A stretch of DNA of 45,148 nt from positions 1-45,148 of the forward strand of contig NZ_LPVZ01000007.1 in assembly GCF_001613795.1 (NCBI RefSeq), given 5' to 3'. The stretch comes from Thalassospira sp. MCCC 1A01148. Lineage in GTDB: Bacteria > Pseudomonadota > Alphaproteobacteria > Rhodospirillales > Thalassospiraceae. A program made the translations under genes and the position numbers. The notes under the pieces are model-generated. The model was given only the letters and a program-made list of their open reading frames with translations, was not told where the DNA came from and searched no databases. This document shows positions 33,095 to 40,506 of the stretch, one piece after another (the first letter of the stretch is position 1; each line of letters opens with the position of its first letter).

Positions 33095-33883
33095 ATGGCA
33101 CACACCAACCACAGGGTCGCGGAAGATAGAGTATCGTTGTTCATTTGCGCCATTGTCGCCGGGTTCTGTGGAGCGGCCCTTTGCTTTATCTTGCTGGTTA
33201 TCTCCGGCACAAAGTTCGTAGCAGCGACACCAGATTCCTTCGCTGGTTTCTTTAAAACCGCTTTCGAGTGGCAGGCACTGATCGGTGGGCTGCTTACATT
33301 TGCAGCAGCAATGATCGCTGTCTGGCTTACGCATCGGCACTTCAACACCACCCGGATCTCTGCCCGCGCCAAAGCGAGAGCAGAGGCCCTGATCGGACTC
33401 TCCGAGGCTTTTGAGACAATGGGCAGCTTCATACACAGCGTAGAGGAAAACACCGGACCAAAAGGACCGAGAGAAGACGACTGGCCGGGCACCGATGGCT
33501 ACAAAATTGATCTGGAGAAGCTCAGAAGATTTAGACCCGATGACATCATCAAAGTGACGCCATTGATCGAGTATGAGCGAAACCCCGACACCAGACGCAT
33601 CCTTGAGGAATTCACCAAAAGTTACGCCATAACAGTGAACAGACTTAATGACTTCAAGATCAGCTACCGTAACGGAAAAAATAACACCAACATCGAAAAT
33701 GCCGTCTCCTCGGCTGTAGAAACTTACGCACTGGCAAGCAAAATCATCGCAGCGCTTCAAGGTGATATCGGGAGCTCCATCACCAACGACGACATCAGTC
33801 GATATGCTGCCCCAGCAGGCGTTGGCACGGCTTCCAAAGTAGAAAAAATGCTCTACAGGGCAATGAACCCGACCAAAAGATAA
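33095..33883 (+). CDS. Plus-strand membrane protein 4 (moron family member)
   Basis: The product is 262 aa, the longest of the four. Two clear membrane segments are visible: VSLFICAIVAGFCGAALCFILLVI (13-36) and WQALIGGLLTFAAAMIAVWL (59-78), with a basic follow-on (THRHFNTTRISARAKARAE). The remaining 180 residues are helical and charged. AGAGGGGG lies 8 bases before ATG 33095. It is placed alone on the plus strand between primase and the next minus-strand gene. The W-Q-x-L-x-G-G core recalls the other three. A role in blocking other phages at the membrane is speculation. Confidence 0.7.
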   Translation: MAHTNHRVAEDRVSLFICAIVAGFCGAALCFILLVISGTKFVAATPDSFAGFFKTAFEWQALIGGLLTFAAAMIAVWLTHRHFNTTRISARAKARAEALIGLSEAFETMGSFIHSVEENTGPKGPREDDWPGTDGYKIDLEKLRRFRPDDIIKVTPLIEYERNPDTRRILEEFTKSYAITVNRLNDFKISYRNGKNNTNIENAVSSAVETYALASKIIAALQGDIGSSITNDDISRYAAPAGVGTASKVEKMLYRAMNPTKR

Positions 33884-33888
33884 ACCAA

Positions 33889-34374
33889 TCATGCCGCCAC
33901 CTTCCGGGCAGCGCGCCCTTGGTAATAGCCGCGCATTTCAAGCTTTTGCGCCAGCTTGATCGCGTTCTTGCGGCCCGAGTTATAGGCGCCATCGACCAGA
34001 TCGTCATATTCCGAGATCCGATCAATCAGGCAGGTTGCCGCCTGATCAAAATCAGACCCTTCGATAAGGGTCAGCGTGCCATCCTCAAGCGCGTCACGCA
34101 GCCAGATCACCACCATCAGGAAAACCGTGATCACCGGGCGATCTTCATATTCACGAAGCAGCTCACCCTGCAGGGCCATCACGCGGTTGCGCAGCTTGTC
34201 GGCTTTGGCCTTGGGCAGATCCGAAAACGGTTCATCACAAGCCCGATCAAGGCATTCAAGCACTTCGGCATGGCCTTCTTTAACACCTGGCTCCAGTATC
34301 ACGCCCGCAACCCGCTGCATCAAAACGGCGGGAATGGCGAACTCGCAGCGATGGCGATCGGAAAGGTACGTCAT
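33889..34374 (-). CDS. Early leftward gene of unknown function
   Basis: The product is 161 aa and I do not recognise it. It appears soluble and helical (VKEGHAEVLECLDRACDEPFSDLPKAKADKLRNRVMALQGELLREYEDRPVITVFLMVVIWLRDALEDG), with a hydrophobic patch near residue 85 that is too short to be a sure membrane segment. The C-terminus is basic (GRAARKVAA). Its ATG overlaps the stop of the upstream HTH gene (ATGA), so the two are coupled in the early operon. Confidence 0.6.
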   Translation of the reverse strand: MTYLSDRHRCEFAIPAVLMQRVAGVILEPGVKEGHAEVLECLDRACDEPFSDLPKAKADKLRNRVMALQGELLREYEDRPVITVFLMVVIWLRDALEDGTLTLIEGSDFDQAATCLIDRISEYDDLVDGAYNSGRKNAIKLAQKLEMRGYYQGRAARKVAA

Positions 34375-34754
34375 GCCGCCACCCCGTAAAGACGCGGTTG
34401 CGGTTCAAGAGCTGCCGTCATCCGGTCCGCTGCCTCGCGAAGCAGGCTGGCGATTGATCGGATCAGGGCGCGCATACCGGCACGTTCGGCGTCAAACCCG
34501 CCAAGCACCCCGGCCTTGTGAAGCTGTGCGGCGTAACTTTCAAAATGCGGACAACCGGCCCCGGCGCGCGCCGCGGCGATATCCGCATCAACCGCGGCTT
34601 GCATGTTGATCACATCACCGCGCATCGGATTGGCGCATTGACGCAGGCGGGAATAGGAAACCCCGCAGGCATCCGCCAGAACCTCACCACCCACGGCGTG
34701 CATGGCCTTGGTGGTCGCATCGGCGAAACTGTTTTCTGATCGCAAATAAGGCAT
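34371..34754 (-). CDS. Putative phage regulatory protein with HTH (CII-like position)
   Basis: The product from ATG 34754 is 127 aa. The N-terminal part has an HTH-like region (GGEVLADACGVSYSRLRQCANPMRGDVINMQAAVDADIA). This pattern matches phage regulatory proteins of CII type that follow cro. The C-terminus is helical. It is the second leftward gene after the cro-like gene, as cII is in lambdoid immunity regions. Function as an activator is inferred from position and HTH. Confidence 0.55.
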   Translation of the reverse strand: MPYLRSENSFADATTKAMHAVGGEVLADACGVSYSRLRQCANPMRGDVINMQAAVDADIAAARAGAGCPHFESYAAQLHKAGVLGGFDAERAGMRALIRSIASLLREAADRMTAALEPQPRLYGVAA

Positions 34755-34845
34755 GACTATCAAACCTCCCCGGTTTGGGAGTTGCCGCCCGATCCATCGA
34801 CTGAGATAAATCGGGACAGCAACAGGGCAACATAATTGAAGCCAG

Positions 34846-35055
34846 TCACGAGGCAGCTTTGACAGTCACGAAACCATAGAAGTCATTTGGCGTGACAGCC
34901 CCGCCGGTTTCCGCCCAAACACGATGGGCAGTCTCGACATTGGGCATCAGACTTCCATCGCACAAACGGGTGACAGTCGAAGGGCTGACACCGATTTGGT
35001 CGGCAAAAACTGATTTTTTGGTTTTCGTGGCTTTAAGCCATTCACTGAGCTTCAT
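34846..35055 (-). CDS. Cro-like repressor
   Basis: The product is 69 aa, a lambda-repressor-like HTH (LKATKTKKSVFADQIGVSPSTVTRLCDGSLMPNVETAHRVWAETGG). It is divergent from the CI-type repressor gene and separated from it by 130 bases of operator DNA. It is the first gene of the leftward early operon. It probably binds the same operators as the repressor and switches off its gene during lytic growth. Confidence 0.8.
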   Translation of the reverse strand: MKLSEWLKATKTKKSVFADQIGVSPSTVTRLCDGSLMPNVETAHRVWAETGGAVTPNDFYGFVTVKAAS

Positions 35056-35075
35056 GCACCTAGATTTGCAGGATC

Positions 35076-35108
35076 AGCGAATTTTGACAACCGAAAAATT
35101 CGCTAATT
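35076..35108. promoter_or_regulatory. Operator cluster between cro-like and repressor genes
   Basis: AGCGAATTTT (35076-35085) and AAAATTCGCT (35095-35104) are 10-bp inverted arms. GAAAAATTCGCTAATT (35093-35108) is the exact reverse complement of a 16-mer at 36807-36822 before the rightward operon. TTGACA (35084-35089) overlaps the left arm and could be the -35 of the repressor promoter; the -10 is unclear. Further AT-rich half-sites (ATTTCGCA, TCTGCAAAATT) lie to 35160. Confidence 0.65.
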
Positions 35109-35185
35109 CAGATAATTTCGCAAAAAACGGCAAAGACCGAATTACAGTTTTCTGCAAAATTCCGAGAAACCCCCGGAGCAAGAAG

Positions 35186-35926
35186 ATGACAATGGACGAA
35201 CGCACCAAACGCAAAAAGGCACTTGAGGCAGTTACAGAAGACGCCCGAGACATTGCGAACGAGATCGCCACCAAGATTGACCGTGGCGAGATCGAAAACG
35301 CGGACGACCGCGACGAGCTGGAGAGCTACGTCAGCAAGTTTGCAGCGAACAACATTCGCAAACTGCGTAAAAAACGGGGATGGTCGCAGGGCGAGCTGGC
35401 GGAAAAAGCCAATAGCACCACCAGTCAGATATCACGCCTTGAACGCGGCGACCTGCAGCTCACGGTTCGATGGCTAGAGCTGATTGCCAACGCGCTGAAC
35501 TGCAAACCCTATCAACTGATCGCAAACATCCGCGAAACCGTGCGCGTCCCTGTGATCGGCTGGGTATCGGCAGGCCATTTCACCAATGCAGAATCCGTGG
35601 CAATACCGGATATCGACCGTTACGACATGATCGAATGCGCTGGGGTGAACCCCGCCACCTGCTTTGCGTTGCGCATTGAGGGCGATTCCATGAACCTGAT
35701 CGCCCCGGAAGGATCGACGATCATTGTGGACGTCAGCAACAAGGAACCCATGGACAAGAAATTCTATGTGGTTGCCAACAACGGCGGCGAAGCGACGTTC
35801 AAGCAGTTCAAAAACAGCCCTCCCCGTCTGGAGCCATGTTCAACCAACCCGGCCCACGAAACGATTTTCCCCAAGGGAGAGATCCACGTTGTCGGGCGCG
35901 TTATTCAGGTCATCCACGACCTTTGA
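35186..35926 (+). CDS. LexA/CI-type phage repressor (XRE HTH + S24 peptidase)
   Basis: The product from ATG 35186 is 246 aa; GGAG lies 9 bases upstream. An extra N-terminal helix of about 50 residues precedes the XRE-type HTH (NIRKLRKKRGWSQGELAEKANSTTSQISRLERGDLQL, about 56-92). The C-terminal S24 domain has the cleavage site Ala129-Gly130 (VSAGHF), nucleophile Ser168 (EGDSMN) and Lys206 (GGEATFKQF). All parts needed for RecA-stimulated self-cleavage are present, so SOS induction is expected. It should bind the operators at 35076-35108 and 36798-36822. Confidence 0.92.
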   Translation: MTMDERTKRKKALEAVTEDARDIANEIATKIDRGEIENADDRDELESYVSKFAANNIRKLRKKRGWSQGELAEKANSTTSQISRLERGDLQLTVRWLELIANALNCKPYQLIANIRETVRVPVIGWVSAGHFTNAESVAIPDIDRYDMIECAGVNPATCFALRIEGDSMNLIAPEGSTIIVDVSNKEPMDKKFYVVANNGGEATFKQFKNSPPRLEPCSTNPAHETIFPKGEIHVVGRVIQVIHDL

Positions 35927-35938
35927 GACCCCTGAAGA

Positions 35939-36640
35939 TCAAAGACGACCGGGTTCGGCGGACACCTCCAGAACCATTTCAGGGTCTGTCGAAAACGTGC
36001 AGACATAAATAACATTCTGCCAAGCCCCGAACCCGTTCTGCATCTTGAGCTTGTCACCAATAAAATCGACAATCCCGGCTTCTTTGTCCTTCCAACGGTA
36101 ATGACTGAATTTCATTTCAAGCATACCGTCAGTCCATTCATGATCCCATTTCGCCAGACGCTCAATCTGGTCGGGGCAATAGACAGACGCCGAAGCAATA
36201 TATTTATCGCCATAGCATGATACCGACTGGCGGCATGCAACCGCTTCGGCCTCGGCTTTTTCACGCGCGGCGACCTCGGCCTCGGCCAGTGCCTTGGCTG
36301 CAGCATCCGCAGCCGCTTGTGCCCCTGCCTCTGCCTTTGCTTTTTGATCAGCAAGATGATCGCGGTACGCCAAAGGGTCGGTAAAGCCGGCATTCTTAGC
36401 GGCGTTCATTTCGTCCTTGCCCGCAAACCCGGCCTCAATAGCACTCTCGTTCATGTCGGCGTCGGCAAAGTAACCACCAGCCACAAGCAGAACGAACATA
36501 GCCAGGAACGCTAAGCCCGTGCGTTTTGAATATTTCGTGCGCTGATCCTTGCGAATCAGCGACAAAACCAACCAAACGACCGCCAGCACTAGGGAAACGA
36601 GCGCCAGACAGAACGATATCAACCCAAGTGCCGTGTACAT
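35939..36640 (-). CDS. Membrane-anchored protein with coiled coil, next to the repressor
   Basis: The product from ATG 36640 is 233 aa, with GGGGGAG upstream. Two membrane segments (YTALGLISFCLALVSLVLAVVWLVLSLI and TGLAFLAMFVLLVAGGYFA) are followed by an Ala/Glu/Lys-rich coiled coil (AKAEAGAQAAADAAAKALAEAEVAAREKAEAEA, about 112-145). A C-terminal domain has three cysteines (CRQSVSCYGDKY, VYCPDQIERLAKWDHEWTDG). It is convergent with the repressor gene. As it is not part of the early operon, it may be expressed in lysogens. A surface or exclusion role is possible, not shown. Confidence 0.6.
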   Translation of the reverse strand: MYTALGLISFCLALVSLVLAVVWLVLSLIRKDQRTKYSKRTGLAFLAMFVLLVAGGYFADADMNESAIEAGFAGKDEMNAAKNAGFTDPLAYRDHLADQKAKAEAGAQAAADAAAKALAEAEVAAREKAEAEAVACRQSVSCYGDKYIASASVYCPDQIERLAKWDHEWTDGMLEMKFSHYRWKDKEAGIVDFIGDKLKMQNGFGAWQNVIYVCTFSTDPEMVLEVSAEPGRL

Positions 36641-36882
36641 GTCTCCCCCATTGGTAGATGTCGTTTTAATGTTTACAATCAGCACGATAACACAACGAGG
36701 CGAGCAAAACTCTTATCCCATAAGGGTAGGAAATCAACCACGAGGACGTGTAAAAATTTGCAGGTTTTGGACAATTTCAGGACAGGCAAAAATCACAAAT
36801 TCGCAAAATTAGCGAATTTTTCTTTGACAGAAATTTGCAAATTCTGCAAAGTTGGCGCATTCCGAAAAAGGAGAACGCGCCC
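36641..36882. promoter_or_regulatory. Regulatory region before the rightward accessory operon
   Basis: The 242 bases hold no gene. Near the right end AATTCGC-aaaatta-GCGAATT (36798-36818) forms a 7-bp-arm palindrome. It overlaps the 16-mer AATTAGCGAATTTTTC (36807-36822) that also occurs, inverted, at the cro/repressor operator. TTGACA (36824-36829) follows at once, then AATTTGCAAATT; the -10 is poor. The repressor probably controls this promoter too. Confidence 0.6.
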
Positions 36883-37119
36883 ATGTCTCTCTCAAATCCG
36901 ACGTTTAACGCCCTTGCGGCGACCGCACCCGACCCGTCCGATCTGATCGCCGATTTCGGCCATCCGCATTTTCCGGGCTGGATGCTTATCATGGCCTTGC
37001 TGTTGATCCTGATCACGGCACACAGCGTCATGCCATCATCAAACATCGCGCTCCGCCTCCGCCCTGCGCGGACCTCTGTCACGCGGCTTGTCCGTCGCGG
37101 TGAAGACGGGAGCTTTTGA
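36883..37119 (+). CDS. Small single-pass membrane protein
   Basis: The product from ATG 36883 is 78 aa, with AAAAGGAG upstream. One hydrophobic segment (GWMLIMALLLILITAHSVM, about 32-50) and a basic C-terminus (RLRPARTSVTRLVRRGE) are visible. It is the first gene of the rightward operon, under the repressor-like operator. No family is known to me. Confidence 0.6.
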   Translation: MSLSNPTFNALAATAPDPSDLIADFGHPHFPGWMLIMALLLILITAHSVMPSSNIALRLRPARTSVTRLVRRGEDGSF

Positions 37120-37120
37120 T

Positions 37121-37231
37121 ATGGCCATCACCCGTCACACATTGCGCCGCTGGCGCGACCATATCGACGCTTTCCTGCGTGCGATCTGGGATGACCACGA
37201 CGCGACCACCCACACCAAGGGAGGCCGCTGA
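37121..37231 (+). CDS. Very small basic protein in the rightward operon
   Basis: The 36-aa product (MAITRHTLRRWRDHIDAFLR...) begins with ATG 37121, 2 bases after the previous stop, and ends 1 base before the next start. The tight spacing and the Arg-rich helix suggest a real but tiny protein. No similarity is recognised. Confidence 0.4.
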   Translation: MAITRHTLRRWRDHIDAFLRAIWDDHDATTHTKGGR

Positions 37232-37232
37232 T

Positions 37233-37457
37233 ATGGCCATGATGATTTGCATCCACACCGACAGCGAAATGGTCGTGACCGAAATGCTCAGTGACGGCGC
37301 CAACGGCATGAGCGGCATTATCTCCGCCCGCTTTGGCGATCTCTCGCTGCAGCTAGACGAAAAAACCGCCGAGCAACTCGAAACCGCGATTGCCGCCAGC
37401 CGCGAAAAACTCCGCGTGGCCCGCGCCAAACGCACAGAACGGAGGGTTGCGGCATGA
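37233..37457 (+). CDS. Small phage protein, unknown
   Basis: The product from ATG 37233 is 74 aa. It starts with a Met-rich stretch (MAMMICIHTDSEMVVTEML) and continues with a helical, Ala/Arg-rich C-terminus (AEQLETAIAASREKLRVARAKR). The AGGGAGG sequence upstream is well placed. It overlaps the next gene by 4 bases. Confidence 0.55.
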   Translation: MAMMICIHTDSEMVVTEMLSDGANGMSGIISARFGDLSLQLDEKTAEQLETAIAASREKLRVARAKRTERRVAA

Positions 37458-37840
37458 CAACAGAAACCGAAACCCCGGCAGCGCGTTGGCGAGAACAAGG
37501 CGATCAAGATCCGCACGCAGGAAAGTACGACTGCGAGAGAAGCGAACTCGCTTATGGCGATTTCACTGATGATGAACTCGCTAACGCAGTTTACCTCTGC
37601 GACCACCGGACCAGCTTCCGCAGCATTGGGCTGATTGAAGCCGCGAAGCAGCGCATTCGCTGGCTATCACGCCAGAACGAAGCCAAGGCGGCGCGGATCA
37701 ATGAACTCGAACAGGCTGCGTCTGACCTGATCGAACGGTGGTCCGCATCCGGTGCATTGATCCTCGAAAACCCGGAAGACAAGTCAGCAATGCGCAAGTT
37801 TCGCGACGCCCTGACCAAAGCAAAGGAGACCGCACAATGA
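37454..37840 (+). CDS. Hypothetical phage protein with C-terminal coiled coil
   Basis: The product is 128 aa. The first half (RSELAYGDFTDDELANAVYLCDHRT) resembles short accessory phage proteins with an Ead-like composition, and the second half is helical (LSRQNEAKAARINELEQAASDLIERW). It overlaps both neighbours by 4 bases (ATGA type). The function is unknown. Confidence 0.6.
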   Translation: MTTETETPAARWREQGDQDPHAGKYDCERSELAYGDFTDDELANAVYLCDHRTSFRSIGLIEAAKQRIRWLSRQNEAKAARINELEQAASDLIERWSASGALILENPEDKSAMRKFRDALTKAKETAQ

Positions 37841-38163
37841 CCGCCTCCATCACTCCATTTCCGAGCCCGACCAAGATTGTCCGGATGCAGCAGCATGTTG
37901 CCAACCTGGCCGTTTTGCCCGCACCGGGATCAAGCCTGATCTTCATGAGCGATCGCAAGTTGGGGGCTGGCACCGTGATTGTCGCCCTGCCCAACAACCA
38001 GATCATGATCAAGGTTGAGGACAACACCCGCCACCCGAAGGCCGGTCAGAAGATCTGGATTGCACGCAACCAGATCCGCACCCACGCGATCTTCACCCCA
38101 CCCAACAACGAACTGATCGAACCGCCAACCGAGCCCGACGGATTCCCGCCGGCTGCGGCCTGA
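37837..38163 (+). CDS. Hypothetical small protein
   Basis: The product from ATG 37837 is 108 aa. It looks like a compact beta-rich protein (SSLIFMSDRKLGAGTVIVALPNNQIMIKVEDNTRHPKAGQKIWIARNQI) with a proline-rich C-terminus. No family is recognised. Operon position suggests co-expression with the DUF2303 gene. Confidence 0.55.
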   Translation: MTASITPFPSPTKIVRMQQHVANLAVLPAPGSSLIFMSDRKLGAGTVIVALPNNQIMIKVEDNTRHPKAGQKIWIARNQIRTHAIFTPPNNELIEPPTEPDGFPPAAA

Positions 38164-38190
38164 CCACAACACCCGATAGGAGGCATTCCA

Positions 38191-38547
38191 ATGTCGAACA
38201 GCAACGGCGAACTCAAAAGCTTTGGCACGCTCATTCAATCGCTTGAAGAAGGACAGTTTCACAGCGACCTGACCGACGAAATCACGGCGATTACCAAGGC
38301 CCTGCAAAACCACGTCATCAACCATGGCGGTTCCCCGAAAGGGAAGCTGGACCTGTCCTTGAAGTTCCAGCTCAAGAGCGGCGTCATCACGATCAGCACC
38401 ACCACCAGTACCAGCCTGCCGGTTGCGCCGCGCAGCCAGTCGATCCTTTGGGCCGACGACAAAGGCAACCTGTGCCGCCAGAACCCACGACAGCGCGACA
38501 TGTTCACCGACGTGAACGCCGAAGAGGCCGAAACCCGCGCCGTCTAG
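38191..38547 (+). CDS. Hypothetical protein upstream of DUF2303
   Basis: The product is 118 aa, mostly soluble, with a helical N-terminus (FGTLIQSLEEGQFHSDLTDEITAITKALQNHV), then beta strands (LDLSLKFQLKSGVITISTTTSTSLPV) and a charged tail ending RQRDMFTDVNAEEAETRAV. AGGAGG lies 8 bases before ATG 38191. It accompanies DUF2303 genes in several alphaproteobacterial phages I recall, so the pair may act together. Confidence 0.55.
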   Translation: MSNSNGELKSFGTLIQSLEEGQFHSDLTDEITAITKALQNHVINHGGSPKGKLDLSLKFQLKSGVITISTTTSTSLPVAPRSQSILWADDKGNLCRQNPRQRDMFTDVNAEEAETRAV

Positions 38548-38583
38548 GCGCAACCAACCAACCCGAGACAACGGAACATCACA

Positions 38584-39534
38584 ATGACCACCGATGCAAA
38601 ACCACTTTTCCAGACCGAGACCGAGGCGGCGCACAAGCTGACCGCGAAGTTCAGCGACCACAAGGTCGTTGACCTGAAACACGACGGACACAACGTCCCG
38701 GTTCTAATCCTGCCGGATGGCCGCAATGCAGCCAGCATCCAGCACTTTATCGACGAGATCCGCGAACATCCGAAGCGCCGCAAAGGCACAAGCGCGATGC
38801 AGGATCTCGACAGCTTTGTCGCCATGACCAACCGCTTCAAAGGTGATTTCAGTGCTGTTTTCGGTACCTGCAACGCGGAAAGCGCCGATCTGTCACTGAC
38901 CACCGTGTTTGACTACCACGACCCGTCCGAAAACAAGGACGGCATCCCGCGCTTTATGGACCACAAATGCATTTACCGCTTCCCGGTCTCCGATGAATGG
39001 AAAGCTTGGATGTCGATGAACGACAACTGGCTTGATCAGAACCAGTTTGCCGAGTTCCTCGAAGAACACATTATCGATGTCGCGGCACCACCCGCCTTTG
39101 ACAGCAAACCGGACATGACCGAGTTCGACAAGCATCTGCTTAATCTGGTTTCGACGCTTGAAAGCAAGTTCACCGGGCCGAGCGGCATCCTTGAGCTTTC
39201 CCGGGGGCTGATCATCCGGACCGAGGAAAAATTCGAATCCCGCCAGAAGCTCGCGACCGGCGAACTTGCTATCACGTTCAGCAACGAACACCGGGACGAG
39301 CAAGGCGGCAAACTCAAGGTGCCGGACCTTTTCCTGATCAACATCCCGGTCTTCAAGAACGGCGCCAACTACCTGATCCCGGTACGCCTGCGCTTCCGCA
39401 AGGACGGCGCAAATCTTGTTTGGAAGTTCCTGCTGCACCGGACCGAGCTGATCGTGAACCACGCCTTCGAGGAAGGCTGCGCAAAGGTCAAAGACGAAAC
39501 CAATCTCCCCCTGTTTATCGGCTACCCCGAGTAA
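38584..39534 (+). CDS. DUF2303 family protein (YfdQ-like)
   Basis: The product is 316 aa, within the family length. Recognisable parts are LPDGRNAASIQHFIDEIREHPKRRKGTSAMQDLDSF near the N-terminus, TTVFDYHDPSENKDGIPRFMDHKC in the middle and the C-terminal IRTEEKFESRQKLATGELAITFSNEH. E. coli YfdQ belongs to this family and is prophage-encoded, as is the neighbouring YfdR-like hydrolase. The biochemical function is not known. Confidence 0.9.
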   Translation: MTTDAKPLFQTETEAAHKLTAKFSDHKVVDLKHDGHNVPVLILPDGRNAASIQHFIDEIREHPKRRKGTSAMQDLDSFVAMTNRFKGDFSAVFGTCNAESADLSLTTVFDYHDPSENKDGIPRFMDHKCIYRFPVSDEWKAWMSMNDNWLDQNQFAEFLEEHIIDVAAPPAFDSKPDMTEFDKHLLNLVSTLESKFTGPSGILELSRGLIIRTEEKFESRQKLATGELAITFSNEHRDEQGGKLKVPDLFLINIPVFKNGANYLIPVRLRFRKDGANLVWKFLLHRTELIVNHAFEEGCAKVKDETNLPLFIGYPE

Positions 39535-39549
39535 GCCAGGTCAACATTC

Positions 39550-39572
39550 CCCGGCGGCACCGCGCCGCCGGG
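39550..39572 (+). other. Intercistronic hairpin between DUF2303 and HD genes
   Basis: CCCGGCGGC-accgc-GCCGCCGGG, a perfect 9-bp stem without a T-run. It probably stabilises or separates transcript parts and is not a terminator. Confidence 0.5.
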
Positions 39573-39591
39573 ACACCCGAAAGGACCTATC

Positions 39592-40203
39592 ATGAACACC
39601 CTTGTCCTAACCGTACATGGCCGCAAAATCGACCTTCTGGCACCGCGCCCGGAAGACATCTATTGGCCCGATGTCTGTTTTTCGCTTGCCAACATCAACC
39701 GGTTTACCGGGCACACCACAATCCCGGTCGCACAGCATTCCGTCATTGTTTGCGATCTGGTCGCTGACTTCGCCAAGCCGCACGCGCTTATCCATGACGC
39801 CAAGGAATACGCCAAAGGCGATGACAGCACCCCCAAGCAGGACGCAGAGAAGATCGCGTTCTTTGAGCAATTCCCGCCCGATGTGCGCGACATGCTTATG
39901 AAGTCCTACCCCAACCTCAAAATGGGCCGCGAGATCATCGAGGAACGGGTCGACGCTGCTATCCATGCTGCCGCCGGTCTGGAATGGCCAGTGCCGCCCC
40001 AGATTGTTGCCGAGATCAAGCGCGCCGATCTGATTTCGCTCGCGACCGAAAGCCGCGACAACCTGCCCGAACAAGTTGGCGACCAGACGATCCGCCCGAT
40101 CACCCCGACGATCAAACCGATGCCACCGACCGAGGCGCAACACCTGTTTGCCAACCGCCTGCAGATCATGCTGCCGGCACTGAATGACGGCATCGCGGCA
40201 TGA
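39592..40203 (+). CDS. HD-domain phosphohydrolase (YfdR-like)
   Basis: The product is 203 aa. The metal site is visible as GHTTIPVAQHSVIV (about 40-53), IHDAKEYAKGD (about 67-77) and a final DLIS... block with ADLISLATESRD (about 145-156). The family acts on nucleoside monophosphates; E. coli YfdR is a 5'-deoxynucleotidase. The helix between HD and the last motif is shorter than usual, and the second histidine of the LLHDAHE motif is replaced by Lys, so activity should be checked. It follows the DUF2303 gene as in E. coli prophages. Confidence 0.8.
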   Translation: MNTLVLTVHGRKIDLLAPRPEDIYWPDVCFSLANINRFTGHTTIPVAQHSVIVCDLVADFAKPHALIHDAKEYAKGDDSTPKQDAEKIAFFEQFPPDVRDMLMKSYPNLKMGREIIEERVDAAIHAAAGLEWPVPPQIVAEIKRADLISLATESRDNLPEQVGDQTIRPITPTIKPMPPTEAQHLFANRLQIMLPALNDGIAA

Positions 40204-40394
40204 CCGATCAAAGCAAACACATGCGCGGCGACGAGATCCTGCTTTTAGCCGAGATCAAAGCCGCCACTGCCATGCGCGAAGCGTTCGAAAGCCTTGAGGC
40301 CTATATCGAACGATTTCCCGGCGCGCCCATCAATCGCGACGAATTTATCCGACGGGTTGGCCTTCGGGCCACCAATCAGGACGACGCGGCCTAG
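40200..40394 (+). CDS. Small hypothetical protein
   Basis: The product is 64 aa, overlapping the HD gene by 4 bases (ATGA). It is helical (DEILLLAEIKAATAMREAFESLEAYIERFPG) with an acidic end. The function is unknown. Confidence 0.55.
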   Translation: MTDQSKHMRGDEILLLAEIKAATAMREAFESLEAYIERFPGAPINRDEFIRRVGLRATNQDDAA

Positions 40395-40400
40395 CGCCGC

Positions 40401-40487
40401 CTCGTTCCGCAGGACGGCGGCACGCCGGTTTCCCCACCGGCATCCCTCAACCCAAAACCCGCCAGTGCCGCCGTCCTACGCGACGAG
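40401..40487 (+). other. Long structured inverted repeat upstream of the 224-aa gene
   Basis: AGGACGGCGGCAC (40411-40423) pairs perfectly with GTGCCGCCGTCCT (40465-40477). Inside lies GCCGG/CCGGC (40424-40428, 40437-40441) and outside CTCGT/ACGAG (40401-40405, 40483-40487). The 87-base element ends 20 bases before the start codon at 40507. It could be an attenuator, an RNA processing site or a protein-binding element. No T-run follows. Confidence 0.5.
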
Positions 40488-40506
40488 AACGAAAGGAAAC
40501 AGAACC

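Noticed and set aside
33005..33892. 295-aa minus-strand open frame
   Set aside because: Antisense shadow of the membrane protein at 33095, again Cys/Phe-rich, and without a ribosome binding site.
36824..36852. Complete sigma-70 promoter at the rightward operon
   Set aside because: TTGACA is perfect but the hexamer 17 bases downstream (CAAAGT) is a poor -10, so I list the region as regulatory and not as a defined promoter.
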